Assembly: GCF_023204875.1 (NCBI RefSeq)
Contig: NZ_CP096247.1
Span: 1,612,001-1,676,000, forward strand
From: Prevotella sp. E15-22
GTDB taxonomy: Bacteria; Bacteroidota; Bacteroidia; Bacteroidales; Bacteroidaceae
DNA: 64,000 bases
Reading direction: 5' to 3'
Below the pieces are notes generated by a model. The model saw nothing but the letters and a program-made list of their open reading frames with translations, was not told the DNA's origin and did no database searches. Both the position numbers and the translations under genes were made by a program. Of the stretch, positions 52,610 to 60,436 are shown in pieces (position 1 is the stretch's first letter; each line of letters opens with the position of its first letter).

Positions 52610-53380
52610 ATGCGCACAGAAGTAGACCGACTGGAGAAGCGCATCCGCGAGCGCTTTGTCAAAGCCTTTGTAACCTATCATCTCATTGAGGATGGCGACC
52701 ACATTCTTGTTGCTCTCTCGGGCGGCAAGGATTCGTTATGCCTGCTTGAGATGCTGGGCAAGCGTGCAAAAATCGACAAGCCCCAGTTTAAGGTTGAAGC
52801 CATTCACGTGAGGATGGAGAACATTGCCTACGAAACCTCCACCGACTATCTGCAGCATTTTTGCGATGATCTCGGCGTAAAACTCCATATCGTCACAACA
52901 AGTTTCTCTGCCACGCCAACTGATCAAAACTCTCAGTTCTCAACTCCCAATTCTCAATTCAAACCTAAGCCGCCTTGCTTTCTTTGCTCCTGGAACCGCC
53001 GCAAGCAGATGTTCAACCTGGCGCAGGAACTGGGCTGCAACAAGATAGCCCTGGGCCATCATCAGGACGACCTGCTGCACACCAGTATGATGAACCTCTT
53101 CTATCAGGGGCGCTTTGACACGATGCCAGCCCTCCTAAAGATGCGCAAGATGCCCCTCAGCATCATCCGCCCGCTGTGCCTTGTCGAAGAAGCCGACATT
53201 CGTCGCTATGCCGAATTGCGCGGCTACGAAAAGCAGGTAAAATTCTGTCCTTACGAGAAAGACAGTCACCGCGACGACATGCGCACCCTCTTCGAAAACA
53301 TTCAGCAGCAGAACCCCGAAGCCCGTCACAGTCTGTGGAATGCTCTTGTCAGGGCCGACAAACTGGTCGACATATCTTAA
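52610..53380 (+). CDS. ttcA: tRNA 2-thiocytidine biosynthesis protein TtcA
   Basis: The 256-residue protein has the PP-loop SGGKDS (37-42), the iron-sulfur CFLC motif (123-126) followed by SWNRR, and a further Cys in KFCPYEK near 233, the three ligands of the [4Fe-4S] cluster in TtcA. GHHQDD around 150-155 completes the active site. It thiolates C32 of some tRNAs. Directly before the CFLC motif lies a foreign-looking segment, residues 106-120, encoded by five degenerate 7-base units (52928-52962). The frame stays open. Its position in a loop between strand and cluster may be tolerated. It follows the DUF486 gene. Confidence 0.88.
   Translation: MRTEVDRLEKRIRERFVKAFVTYHLIEDGDHILVALSGGKDSLCLLEMLGKRAKIDKPQFKVEAIHVRMENIAYETSTDYLQHFCDDLGVKLHIVTTSFSATPTDQNSQFSTPNSQFKPKPPCFLCSWNRRKQMFNLAQELGCNKIALGHHQDDLLHTSMMNLFYQGRFDTMPALLKMRKMPLSIIRPLCLVEEADIRRYAELRGYEKQVKFCPYEKDSHRDDMRTLFENIQQQNPEARHSLWNALVRADKLVDIS
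52928..52962 (+). repeat. Degenerate 7-base tandem repeat (AAYTCTC type) inside ttcA
   Basis: Five units in a row: AACTCTC, AGTTCTC, AACTCCC, AATTCTC and AATTCAA. The tract is 35 bases, not a multiple of three, and each gain or loss of a unit would shift the ttcA frame. Confidence 0.85.
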
Positions 53381-53429
53381 ATTCAGTTAATTATCTATTC
53401 ATCCCACACCAATATTCAATTAATTATCG

Positions 53430-53437
53430 TATCTTTG
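53430..53437 (+). promoter_or_regulatory. -7 box of the PD40 protein gene
   Basis: TATCTTTG, 22 bases before the ATG at 53460, with an AAGGAA purine stretch shortly before the start codon that may serve as ribosome binding site. Confidence 0.6.
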
Positions 53438-53459
53438 CTTTTTTAAAGAAGGAAAAATA

Positions 53460-54509
53460 ATGAAAAGATACGCCATCATTCTGCTCGCTTTGTGCCTAGC
53501 GTGGCCCACCGCCACCAATGCCCAGCGCAGGAAGAAAACCACCAAGAAAGTGGCGAAACCCGTCGTTGTTGAAGACCCACGCATCCAGCAGATGCTCGCC
53601 TCCACCCAGAAGGTAGTCTTTATCGACAGCATCGTGGCCAGCAAGAAAGACTTCCTGCGCCGCATTCCCCTGTCGAAAGATGCTGGCTACCTGGAGCAGA
53701 ACGACACGCTGGGACAGTTTACCAACGAGTTGAAAGACCACCGTCTCACCACCTATTTCGACACGAAAGACTCAACCTGTCACATCTCGCAGAGCGATTA
53801 TATTGGCAACAGATGGACCGAAGCACAGCCCCTGGAAGGCATCAGTAGCGCCTCGGCCAACTTCCCCTTCCTGATGTCCGACGGCATCACCCTGTATTTC
53901 GCGCAGCAAGGCCCCAACAGCATTGGCGGCTACGATATCTTCGTGACGCGCTACGACAGCGACACGGGCACCTATCTCAAGGCCGAGAATCTGGGCATGC
54001 CCTTCTCGTCGACAGCCAACGACTATCTCTATGCCATTGACGAGGCCAACAACCTGGGCTACTTTGTCACCGACCGCCGACAGCCCGCCGGCAAGGTGTG
54101 CATCTACGTCTTCATCCCCAACGAAACGCGCAAGGTCTATCCCTCGGAGACCTATTCCGACGACCAGCTACGCTCGTTGGCAGCCATCGAACACATTGCC
54201 GACAGTTGGGACAACAAGGCGCAGCGCAACGAGGCACTCAACCGCCTTTATGCCGCCCGCCAGCAGCAGTCGAAAGCAACTCAGGCCAACACGAAACTCA
54301 CCCCCTTGGAGTCGCTTCGCCATCAGGCCGAGACCCTTGAAAAAGCCCTCGACCTGGCCCGCAGATACTATGCTCGCGCCACCAGTGCCGAGCGCCAGAA
54401 CCTGCGCCACGAGATACTGACCAGTGAGAAGGAGTTGGAAGCCCTTCTACTGGAGATTCGCCAGGAAGAAAAGAAACAGAATGCAATCAAATATAAAGAT
54501 AACAACTAA
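53460..54509 (+). CDS. Exported PD40 beta-propeller-like protein
   Basis: The 349-residue protein has a signal peptide (IILLALCLAWPTATNAQ), a basic stretch (RRKKTTKKVAK), and a middle region with PD40-type half-repeats (ASANFPFLMSDGITLYFAQQG, GGYDIFVTRYDSDTG, NDYLYAIDEANNLGYFVTDR), known from TolB-like proteins and from the cell-envelope proteins beside OmpA domains in Bacteroidota. The C-terminal quarter (about 265-345) is a long helical or coiled-coil part rich in A, E, L and R. It is likely a periplasmic or outer-membrane-associated structural protein. The udp gene follows after 17 bases. Confidence 0.7.
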   Translation: MKRYAIILLALCLAWPTATNAQRRKKTTKKVAKPVVVEDPRIQQMLASTQKVVFIDSIVASKKDFLRRIPLSKDAGYLEQNDTLGQFTNELKDHRLTTYFDTKDSTCHISQSDYIGNRWTEAQPLEGISSASANFPFLMSDGITLYFAQQGPNSIGGYDIFVTRYDSDTGTYLKAENLGMPFSSTANDYLYAIDEANNLGYFVTDRRQPAGKVCIYVFIPNETRKVYPSETYSDDQLRSLAAIEHIADSWDNKAQRNEALNRLYAARQQQSKATQANTKLTPLESLRHQAETLEKALDLARRYYARATSAERQNLRHEILTSEKELEALLLEIRQEEKKQNAIKYKDNN

Positions 54510-54526
54510 CAAATCCTTATAAGACT

Positions 54527-55408
54527 ATGACAAACGAAAAGAAAACATTTGCACCCTCCGAACTCATCATCAACGAAGACGGATCGTGCTTCCATCTTCA
54601 TCTGAAACCCGAACATCTGGCCGATAAGGTCATCCTCGTTGGCGACCCAGCCCGCGTGAGCACCGTTGCCGCCCATTTCGACACCATCGAGAACGAAGTG
54701 AGCAGTCGCGAGTTCCATACCATCACCGGCACCTATAAAGGCAAGCGCATCACCTGTCAGAGTCACGGCATTGGCTGCGACAACATCGACATCGTGATCA
54801 ACGAGCTCGACACGCTGGCCAATATCGACTACAACACCCGCACAGAGAAACCCGAGCACCGCACCCTCACCATGGTGCGCATCGGCACCTGCGGCGGCCT
54901 GCAGCCCTTCACGCCCACAGGCTGTTTTGTGGCTTCGGTCAAGAGCATCGGCTTCGACGGTCTGCTGAACTATTATGCCGGACGCAATGTGGTGTGCGAC
55001 GTGCCCATGGAAAAAGCCTTCACCGAGCACATGAAGTGGGACCCCATCAAGGGCGCGCCCTATGTGGCTGTGGCCGATGCCGAGTTGATTGACCAGATTG
55101 CCCAGGACGATATGGTACGTGGCTACACCGTGTCGTGTGGCGGATTCTATGGTCCTCAAGGACGCCAGCTCCGTGCCGACATTTCAGACCCGCAGCAGAA
55201 CGAGAAGATTGAGTCGTTCGAGTATGAGGGCATGAAGATCTGTAATTTCGAGATGGAGTCGTCGGCCCTCGCCGGACTCGGAGCCATTCTGGGTCATCGC
55301 TGCATGACGTGCTGTATGGTTATTTCCAACCGTTATGCCCAGGAGATGAACACCGAATACAAAAACTCTATCGACACCCTCATTCAGAAAGTACTCGACC
55401 GCATTTAA
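54527..55408 (+). CDS. udp: Uridine phosphorylase-type nucleoside phosphorylase
   Basis: The 293-residue protein fits the NP-I family: ILVGDPARVSTVA (about 35-47, phosphate binding), RIGTCGGLQP (about 121-130), and the ribose-binding CNFEMESSALAGLG (about 240-253). The family splits nucleosides with phosphate into base and ribose-1-phosphate; uridine is the likely substrate, judged by overall similarity, though a purine nucleoside cannot be excluded. It is longer than E. coli Udp by about 40 residues, mostly in an N-terminal extension. The stop is directly followed by the mnmE ATG. Confidence 0.82.
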   Translation: MTNEKKTFAPSELIINEDGSCFHLHLKPEHLADKVILVGDPARVSTVAAHFDTIENEVSSREFHTITGTYKGKRITCQSHGIGCDNIDIVINELDTLANIDYNTRTEKPEHRTLTMVRIGTCGGLQPFTPTGCFVASVKSIGFDGLLNYYAGRNVVCDVPMEKAFTEHMKWDPIKGAPYVAVADAELIDQIAQDDMVRGYTVSCGGFYGPQGRQLRADISDPQQNEKIESFEYEGMKICNFEMESSALAGLGAILGHRCMTCCMVISNRYAQEMNTEYKNSIDTLIQKVLDRI

Positions 55409-56776
55409 ATGAACGAAACAATATGTGCTTTGGCCACCGCCCCTGGTGGCGCATTAGGAATCATCAGAATCTCAGGCGCCCAAACGCTTGAGATTCTTTC
55501 TCGTATATTCACCAAGAATCTCGCGGACGCCCACCCCAACACCATCCACTATGGGCATATCGTTGAGCAAGTTGCTGTGCCACAGCAACAAACAGCAACC
55601 ATTGTGGACGAGGTGCTGGTCAGCGTGTTCCGCGCGCCCCACAGCTATACGGGCGAAGAGAGTGCCGAGATCAGTTGTCACGGCTCGCGCTATATCCTAA
55701 ACAAGGTGCTGGAACTGCTCATTCAGCAGGGTTGCCGAATGGCCAATCCGGGCGAGTTCACTCAGCGTGCCTACCTGAACGGCAAGATGGACCTCACGCA
55801 GGCCGAGGCCGTGGCCGACCTGATTGTTTCTACGAACCAGGCCACCCACCAGATGGCACTGAGTCAGTTGCGAGGCCATTTTTCTTCCAAGCTGGCCCAG
55901 TTGCGCGAGCAATTGCTCAAGCTCACGTCGCTCCTGGAACTGGAACTCGATTTCTCGGACCACGAAGACCTGGAGTTTGCCGACCGTAGCGAACTCATGG
56001 AGCTGACGAAAGAAATTGACACCCACATCACCAAACTAGCCCGTTCATTCGAGACAGGACAAGCCCTGAAGCAAGGCATCCCCGTGGCTATTGTGGGTAA
56101 GACCAACGTGGGAAAATCCACCCTGCTGAACGCCCTGTTGAAGGACGATCGCGCCATCGTTTCCGACGTTCACGGCACCACGCGCGACACCATCGAGGAC
56201 ACCATCGACATCAAAGGCGTCACCTTCCGTTTCATCGATACGGCCGGCATCCGCCAGACGCAAGACACCGTCGAGCAGATAGGTATCGAGCGCACCTATG
56301 CCGCCATCGACAAGGCACGCATCGTGCTTTGGATTATCGACAGCGATCCTTCAAGTGAAGAAATAAGTAACATTCTTCAACGTATTAAAGATAAGCACCT
56401 TATCGTTGTAAGAAACAAGAACGACAAAGGCGATATCAACAACTTCACCTTGCCCCATCATTCCCTTGTATCCATCAGCGCAAAGTTTGGCAAAGGCATT
56501 GATAAGTTGGAGCAGACCATCCACGAAGCGGCCGACATTCCCGCCCTCACCGACAACGATATCATCGTCACCAACGCCCGTCATTACGAAGCCCTTACCC
56601 GCTCGCACGACTGTATTCAGCGCGTCATCGACGGACTCCAGATGCAACTCAGTGGTGACCTCCTCATCGAAGACCTTCGTCAGGCCCTCGACACCCTGGC
56701 CGAGATCACTGGCGGTCAGATAACCCCCAACGAAGTACTGGGAAATATCTTTAAGAATTTCTGCGTGGGAAAGTGA
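55409..56776 (+). CDS. mnmE: tRNA uridine-5-carboxymethylaminomethyl(34) synthesis GTPase MnmE
   Basis: The 455-residue protein shows the full MnmE plan: N-terminal folate-binding domain (ICALATAPGGALGIIRISG), a helical domain, an inserted G domain (GKTNVGKSTL at about 230-239, DTAGIRQTQD, RNKND) and the C-terminal GQITPNEVLGNIFKNFCVGK with the catalytic Cys. With MnmG it modifies the wobble uridine of several tRNAs. It is the last plus-strand gene before the carbohydrate region, and its 3' end faces the convergent DUF1593 gene. No terminator is visible in the 52-base gap. Confidence 0.96.
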   Translation: MNETICALATAPGGALGIIRISGAQTLEILSRIFTKNLADAHPNTIHYGHIVEQVAVPQQQTATIVDEVLVSVFRAPHSYTGEESAEISCHGSRYILNKVLELLIQQGCRMANPGEFTQRAYLNGKMDLTQAEAVADLIVSTNQATHQMALSQLRGHFSSKLAQLREQLLKLTSLLELELDFSDHEDLEFADRSELMELTKEIDTHITKLARSFETGQALKQGIPVAIVGKTNVGKSTLLNALLKDDRAIVSDVHGTTRDTIEDTIDIKGVTFRFIDTAGIRQTQDTVEQIGIERTYAAIDKARIVLWIIDSDPSSEEISNILQRIKDKHLIVVRNKNDKGDINNFTLPHHSLVSISAKFGKGIDKLEQTIHEAADIPALTDNDIIVTNARHYEALTRSHDCIQRVIDGLQMQLSGDLLIEDLRQALDTLAEITGGQITPNEVLGNIFKNFCVGK

Positions 56777-56828
56777 TATGAGACTACGTTATATCAATTT
56801 GTCATTACCTGCACCTATTTCAAAATCG

Positions 56829-58217
56829 TCATTCTGTAGGTTTGATGATGACTCTGCGATAAGCGGGCAAGGCGTACTTGCTTTGGTCGTGTACCTCGCA
56901 GATGATGTGAATCTCATCGTTTGTAAAAGTTGTTGGCATGTCCACTTTAACTGTCGAAGAAGTGGCATTGCTGACAGTTGCCTTTGCCTGACTGATACCA
57001 TCCTGTTGCCACCATTTGAAGGTGAGCTCATCACCATCGGGGTCGAATGACGCAGAAGCGTCGAGACTGATGGTCTGCCCAGCCTTTGCCATGATGACGA
57101 TAGCATCAGTTCCGTTCTCACCATTGACGACAGCTACCGGATTGCGGTTACCCTGTCCCTTCTCAGCCCATTCGATGCGGGCGATGAAGTCGTTAAGTTG
57201 TGAAGGATAGAACTGTCTGTAATACGTTTCCGAGATGCTCTTCACAGGCTCCTGCCAACTGGTCCACGCACAGGTTGTCGAGTCCTTGGTCATTGTCCAA
57301 ATATGATAACCGCCCCAACCCACCTGCATCGGTTCTTCAGGATTGTGCAGACCATTGGGAATTACGTTCAGAAACGAAGGTGTATCACCCTCCACACCAT
57401 ATTTATAATCAGGATACTGTCTGCCCAAAGTGGCATGTCCCTGAATCTGCGTTCTGATCAGCTGCCAGTAATCCTGTCCGAGACTGCATTGCAACTGCCA
57501 TGTGCCTTCATCCCACACAAACAGAAGATCTCTGGCAATTTCCCTGCGCATCCACTGATGAGAGCTGTATGCCAGATCCATGCGCATTGCATACACCATA
57601 TCCTGATCAGTGATGGTGTATAGACGGAGCTTATGTAGAAACGCCTTCAGCTGTTCGGGCGTACGCGTCTGCTTCACCTTCCAGATCGCCTGAGCCAATG
57701 TGTTGGCACCACCCCACGCACAAACCCAGATGGGGCGCTCATCCTTCTCGTCAGCCAGACGGATAATCAGTTCGCTTCCCTCGCTGTCGTTGTCGCTGCC
57801 AATCACCTTGATGCCAGCCCGTTGACTACCCATCACACTCCGGCTACGAATGTACTCCACACTTGGCCAGTAGCCCATCTCCTGACAACCGTTCTCTTTC
57901 TCTAAACTGAGAAAAGCCATTTGGTCAGATCGTTTCATCAGGTTATGCACATCCGCCCCGTAAGCCTCTACCACCGAATCACGATAGGCAGCGCTCTTCG
58001 TGGGATAAGGGTCGCAGTTCCAGCCCGTCGAGGTGATGATACCCTCAATCTCCAGTTGGTCGGCATAGCAAAGCAGATGCACCAGCGACTCCGTATCATC
58101 AGGTTCAAGATCCGGTTGTCCGATGTCAGTCAAGATCACCACACGAGGTTTCAGTTGTGCCTGCGCTCCCATTGTCAGAAGGCAGAGTAGCAGGAAAATA
58201 AGCAAGTTCTTTCTCAT
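56829..58217 (-). CDS. Exported DUF1593 protein (nucleoside-hydrolase-like fold) with Ig-like C-terminus
   Basis: The 462-residue protein starts with a signal peptide (LLIFLLLCLLTMGAQAQ). The DUF1593 domain (about 22-330) opens with VVILTDIGQPDLEPDDTES, the Asp-rich calcium-site pattern of inosine-uridine nucleoside hydrolases, and continues with VIGSDNDSEGSELI and VCAWGGANTLAQ. The C-terminus (about 370-462) contains LDASASFDPDGDELTFKWWQ, an Ig/PKD-type module. DUF1593 proteins are usually found beside glycoside hydrolases; a carbohydrate substrate is inferred. The start codon overlaps the stop of the GH35-like gene by one base, so both form an operon. The signal-peptide coding DNA is a near copy of that of its neighbour. 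Confidence 0.82.
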   Translation of the reverse strand: MRKNLLIFLLLCLLTMGAQAQLKPRVVILTDIGQPDLEPDDTESLVHLLCYADQLEIEGIITSTGWNCDPYPTKSAAYRDSVVEAYGADVHNLMKRSDQMAFLSLEKENGCQEMGYWPSVEYIRSRSVMGSQRAGIKVIGSDNDSEGSELIIRLADEKDERPIWVCAWGGANTLAQAIWKVKQTRTPEQLKAFLHKLRLYTITDQDMVYAMRMDLAYSSHQWMRREIARDLLFVWDEGTWQLQCSLGQDYWQLIRTQIQGHATLGRQYPDYKYGVEGDTPSFLNVIPNGLHNPEEPMQVGWGGYHIWTMTKDSTTCAWTSWQEPVKSISETYYRQFYPSQLNDFIARIEWAEKGQGNRNPVAVVNGENGTDAIVIMAKAGQTISLDASASFDPDGDELTFKWWQQDGISQAKATVSNATSSTVKVDMPTTFTNDEIHIICEVHDQSKYALPAYRRVIIKPTE

Positions 58218-59896
58218 CAGTATCTGTATAATTTGAAATGTTGAATCTGGAATGCTCCTACGGGTATGCGCACATGACGACCTTGATGCGTCTGGTCGCC
58301 ATTCAGATGACGGATGATGCGCTGTTTGCCATCAACGATCTCCACCTCCTCGCATTTCGCCAACCCGATGCGCTGCTGAAAGGTAACCACCACCCCACTG
58401 CCTATCACCAGATAATCCTCTTTACCCAGTCTTAGGATGATGCAAGCCGTCTCTGGCCATTCCGCCCCCTTTGCACCTGGTTCCCAACCCAGCGAATAAC
58501 TATGCCTGATGGTGAAGCGGAAACCATCTGCAGTGACAATCTCAGCCTCTCGCTGTTCGTTGTCGAGCAGCACAGCATCCATATCTTTCGTGCCCTGTCG
58601 CTCAAGAATCAACGGTTCTGCCTGTCGCAACAGCTGGTAGGCAGCCACAAGCGGCGACCGCGATGTGCCTACGGCAGAGAAGGCATTGAGCTGATCATCC
58701 TGCGAGAAATCCATCTGCTTCCAGTCGTTGGCATTAGAAACTGTTGTGAGCGGATAGTTCTCGATGCTGAACGGACAGAACCCCATCGCCCCATGATGCC
58801 CGAAGGCGTAGAGAGCATACATCGCGTCTTTATCCTCCAGTCGTATCTCTGGCACGAAGAGCGGATTGTTGGGCTGGTGGTATTTTGCCAGCCACGACTT
58901 GACGCCCTTGTCGTAGATATCCACCCCCAGCACATCGATAGATGGAGCCCCACAATGCCACAGGTCGATGAGATGAGCCAACGGACCGCCCGACGGATAT
59001 TGCCCAGGCTTCCGGTCGCGGCTGTTGAGAGCCACATTAACGTACATTGGCAGATTGTAGATTTCACGTCCCGCCTTGGCTATCTGCTCCACATAGGTGG
59101 CGTAGGTCCACGTCTGGAAGATCTCCTCCGTATAGATGTCATCCCCAAACAGCTGCGCCCAGTTGGCACCCGCTTTAGCCTGCGGCTGCAGTTTCTCTTT
59201 CAGATAAGGGTGCAGCGACTTCTGATACCTCTTCAGATAGTCGGTCAGTTGCTTGGGCACAGCGCTCTGGTACAACCGCGTCGCATTCGCCGAATAGTCG
59301 CGCGGCACCTCAATCATACCGATCTCATTCTCCACCTGCACCATGATCACCGTCTGCTCCAGAGCATCATGATCACGTAGATACGCCATCACATGACAGA
59401 AGGCACGCTTGTCGGCCTCCAGCACATTCTTACTCAGCGAAGAAGCCTCCTCAACGGGCACACCTTCAGACGTATGGGCACGAGGGAAGCGCTTCACGTC
59501 TCGCTTAAACCACTCTGGCGCATAGCAACTCATTGAGTTTTTCCAAGCCCCAAACCACAACAGCACCACTTTCAGTTCGTTATGCCTTGCTTCGCTCAGA
59601 ATCACGTCGAGCGTCCCCATGTCGAACTCACCTTCTTGGGGCTCAATCAACTCCCACGACACGGGAACGAGCACAGTGTTGAGTCCCATCTTGTGGAGAT
59701 GCGAAAACGTACGCTTCACGTCCTCTGGCGTCGAAGCTGACGAGTTACCCAACTCACCACCAATCATCAGCATAGGCCTGTCGTTGACAACAATCCTAGC
59801 CGTACTATTATCACGATGCTCCAGGCGAGGCTGCCGTTGTGCCTGTGCTCCCATTGCCAGGATACAGAGCAGCAGGGAAATAAGCAAATTCTTCAT
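58217..59896 (-). CDS. Exported GH35-like glycosidase with DUF5597 domain
   Basis: Start at 59896 gives a signal peptide (LLISLLLCILAMGAQAQ) and 559 residues; an in-frame ATG 15 codons earlier has no such signal. The TIM-barrel domain fits GH35/GH42-like beta-galactosidases: GELGNSSAS, GLNTVLVPVSWELIEPQEGEFD, the acid/base VQVENEIG (about 198-205), and a second acidic residue in LFVPEIRLED. The C-terminal DUF5597 part is beta-rich. It should release beta-linked galactose or another sugar from plant or host glycans; the exact linkage is unknown. It is the first gene of a two-gene operon with the DUF1593 gene; a weak TATTTTTG box lies 34 bases before the start. Confidence 0.82.
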   Translation of the reverse strand: MKNLLISLLLCILAMGAQAQRQPRLEHRDNSTARIVVNDRPMLMIGGELGNSSASTPEDVKRTFSHLHKMGLNTVLVPVSWELIEPQEGEFDMGTLDVILSEARHNELKVVLLWFGAWKNSMSCYAPEWFKRDVKRFPRAHTSEGVPVEEASSLSKNVLEADKRAFCHVMAYLRDHDALEQTVIMVQVENEIGMIEVPRDYSANATRLYQSAVPKQLTDYLKRYQKSLHPYLKEKLQPQAKAGANWAQLFGDDIYTEEIFQTWTYATYVEQIAKAGREIYNLPMYVNVALNSRDRKPGQYPSGGPLAHLIDLWHCGAPSIDVLGVDIYDKGVKSWLAKYHQPNNPLFVPEIRLEDKDAMYALYAFGHHGAMGFCPFSIENYPLTTVSNANDWKQMDFSQDDQLNAFSAVGTSRSPLVAAYQLLRQAEPLILERQGTKDMDAVLLDNEQREAEIVTADGFRFTIRHSYSLGWEPGAKGAEWPETACIILRLGKEDYLVIGSGVVVTFQQRIGLAKCEEVEIVDGKQRIIRHLNGDQTHQGRHVRIPVGAFQIQHFKLYRY

Positions 59897-59991
59897 ATCA
59901 TCTAAAAGTCTGCTGATTATTTTATGCCACAAAAATAACAATTATTTTTCGAATGACATTGTTTTTTTTGCGATTTTCACATTATTATTAC

Positions 59992-60189
59992 ACCAATCGT
60001 TCTGAAGAGTCACTTGACAAGTACCTTGTAGAAATAAACCGTATACCTATGATCACCCCAGATCAGGAGGTCGAATTAGCCCAGATTATCAGGAAGGGCG
60101 GAAAGAAAGGAGAAGAAGCAAAGAATAAATTGGTGACTGCGAATCTCCGTTTCGTTGTCTCCGTTGCCAAGCAGTACAAGGTGTTGTGA
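59992..60189 (+). pseudogene. Truncated fragment of a primary-type sigma factor gene
   Basis: The frame encodes about 62 residues that align without gaps to residues 11-72 of the intact sigma factor at 1729-2601 (shared TNRS, LDKYLVEI, KLVTANLRFVVSVAKQY). Homology stops abruptly at about 60180, in region 2.1, and the frame ends at 60187-60189. The start is also missing: the residues in front of TNRS are unrelated. The sequence differs from the intact gene in many third positions and several residues, so it derives from an older paralogue rather than a recent copy. It cannot work as a sigma factor. Confidence 0.85.
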
Positions 60190-60303
60190 CCATCAGCACA
60201 AGGTTATGGCTCCAAATACAACCCGTATGGTGTGGAGATTTTGAGGCATACCATTGGATCACCTTGGGTAGATGAAGGAACAACAGTTACCTTTGCAACC
60301 TAA
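60190..60303 (+). pseudogene. Orphan 3' coding tail fused behind the sigma fragment
   Basis: Directly after the sigma fragment's stop, in the same frame, 37 codons stay open up to a TAA at 60301-60303 and read like the end of a real protein (GYGSKYNPYGVEILRHTIG, then SPWVDEGTTVTFAT). There is no start codon or other part of the gene nearby. I do not recognise the parent family. The most likely reading is that a deletion or recombination joined the sigma fragment to the end of another gene. Confidence 0.45.
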
Positions 60304-60346
60304 TTTCATCGACTCACCAAAGCAGAAACGGCAGTCCTTATTATAC

Positions 60347-60416
60347 GGTTCTTCATAGGAATGCCGTGATGCCGGCATCGTACAGAGCCAGAATCACGGC
60401 ATTCCTATGAAGAACC
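60347..60416. repeat. Perfect 24-bp inverted repeat with 22-base loop
   Basis: The arms 60347-60370 and 60393-60416 are exact reverse complements. The loop contains GCCGGC. It lies between the pseudogene remnants and the stop of the convergent GH51 gene. It is followed by ATTTATTTCT on the plus strand, but lacks a T run on the minus strand, so it is not a standard terminator for GH51. The length and perfection suggest a recent mobile or repeat origin (REP- or MITE-like). The rest of 59897-60436 holds only the two remnants above. Confidence 0.85.
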
Positions 60417-60436
60417 ATTTATTTCTCTAACGCTTG

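Noticed and set aside
52928..52962. CRISPR-like or VNTR array
   Set aside because: Units of 7 bases without spacers; it is a short simple repeat inside a gene, not CRISPR.
54506..55159. 217-codon minus-strand frame opposite udp
   Set aside because: Antisense shadow of a conserved nucleoside phosphorylase in a GC-rich part; no own features.
58502..59380. 292-codon plus-strand frame opposite the GH35-like gene
   Set aside because: Antisense to a gene with clear catalytic motifs; no domain or start signal of its own.
59897..60436. Insertion sequence at the sigma fragment
   Set aside because: No transposase coding sequence, target duplication or IS-type ends are visible; only gene remnants and one inverted repeat.
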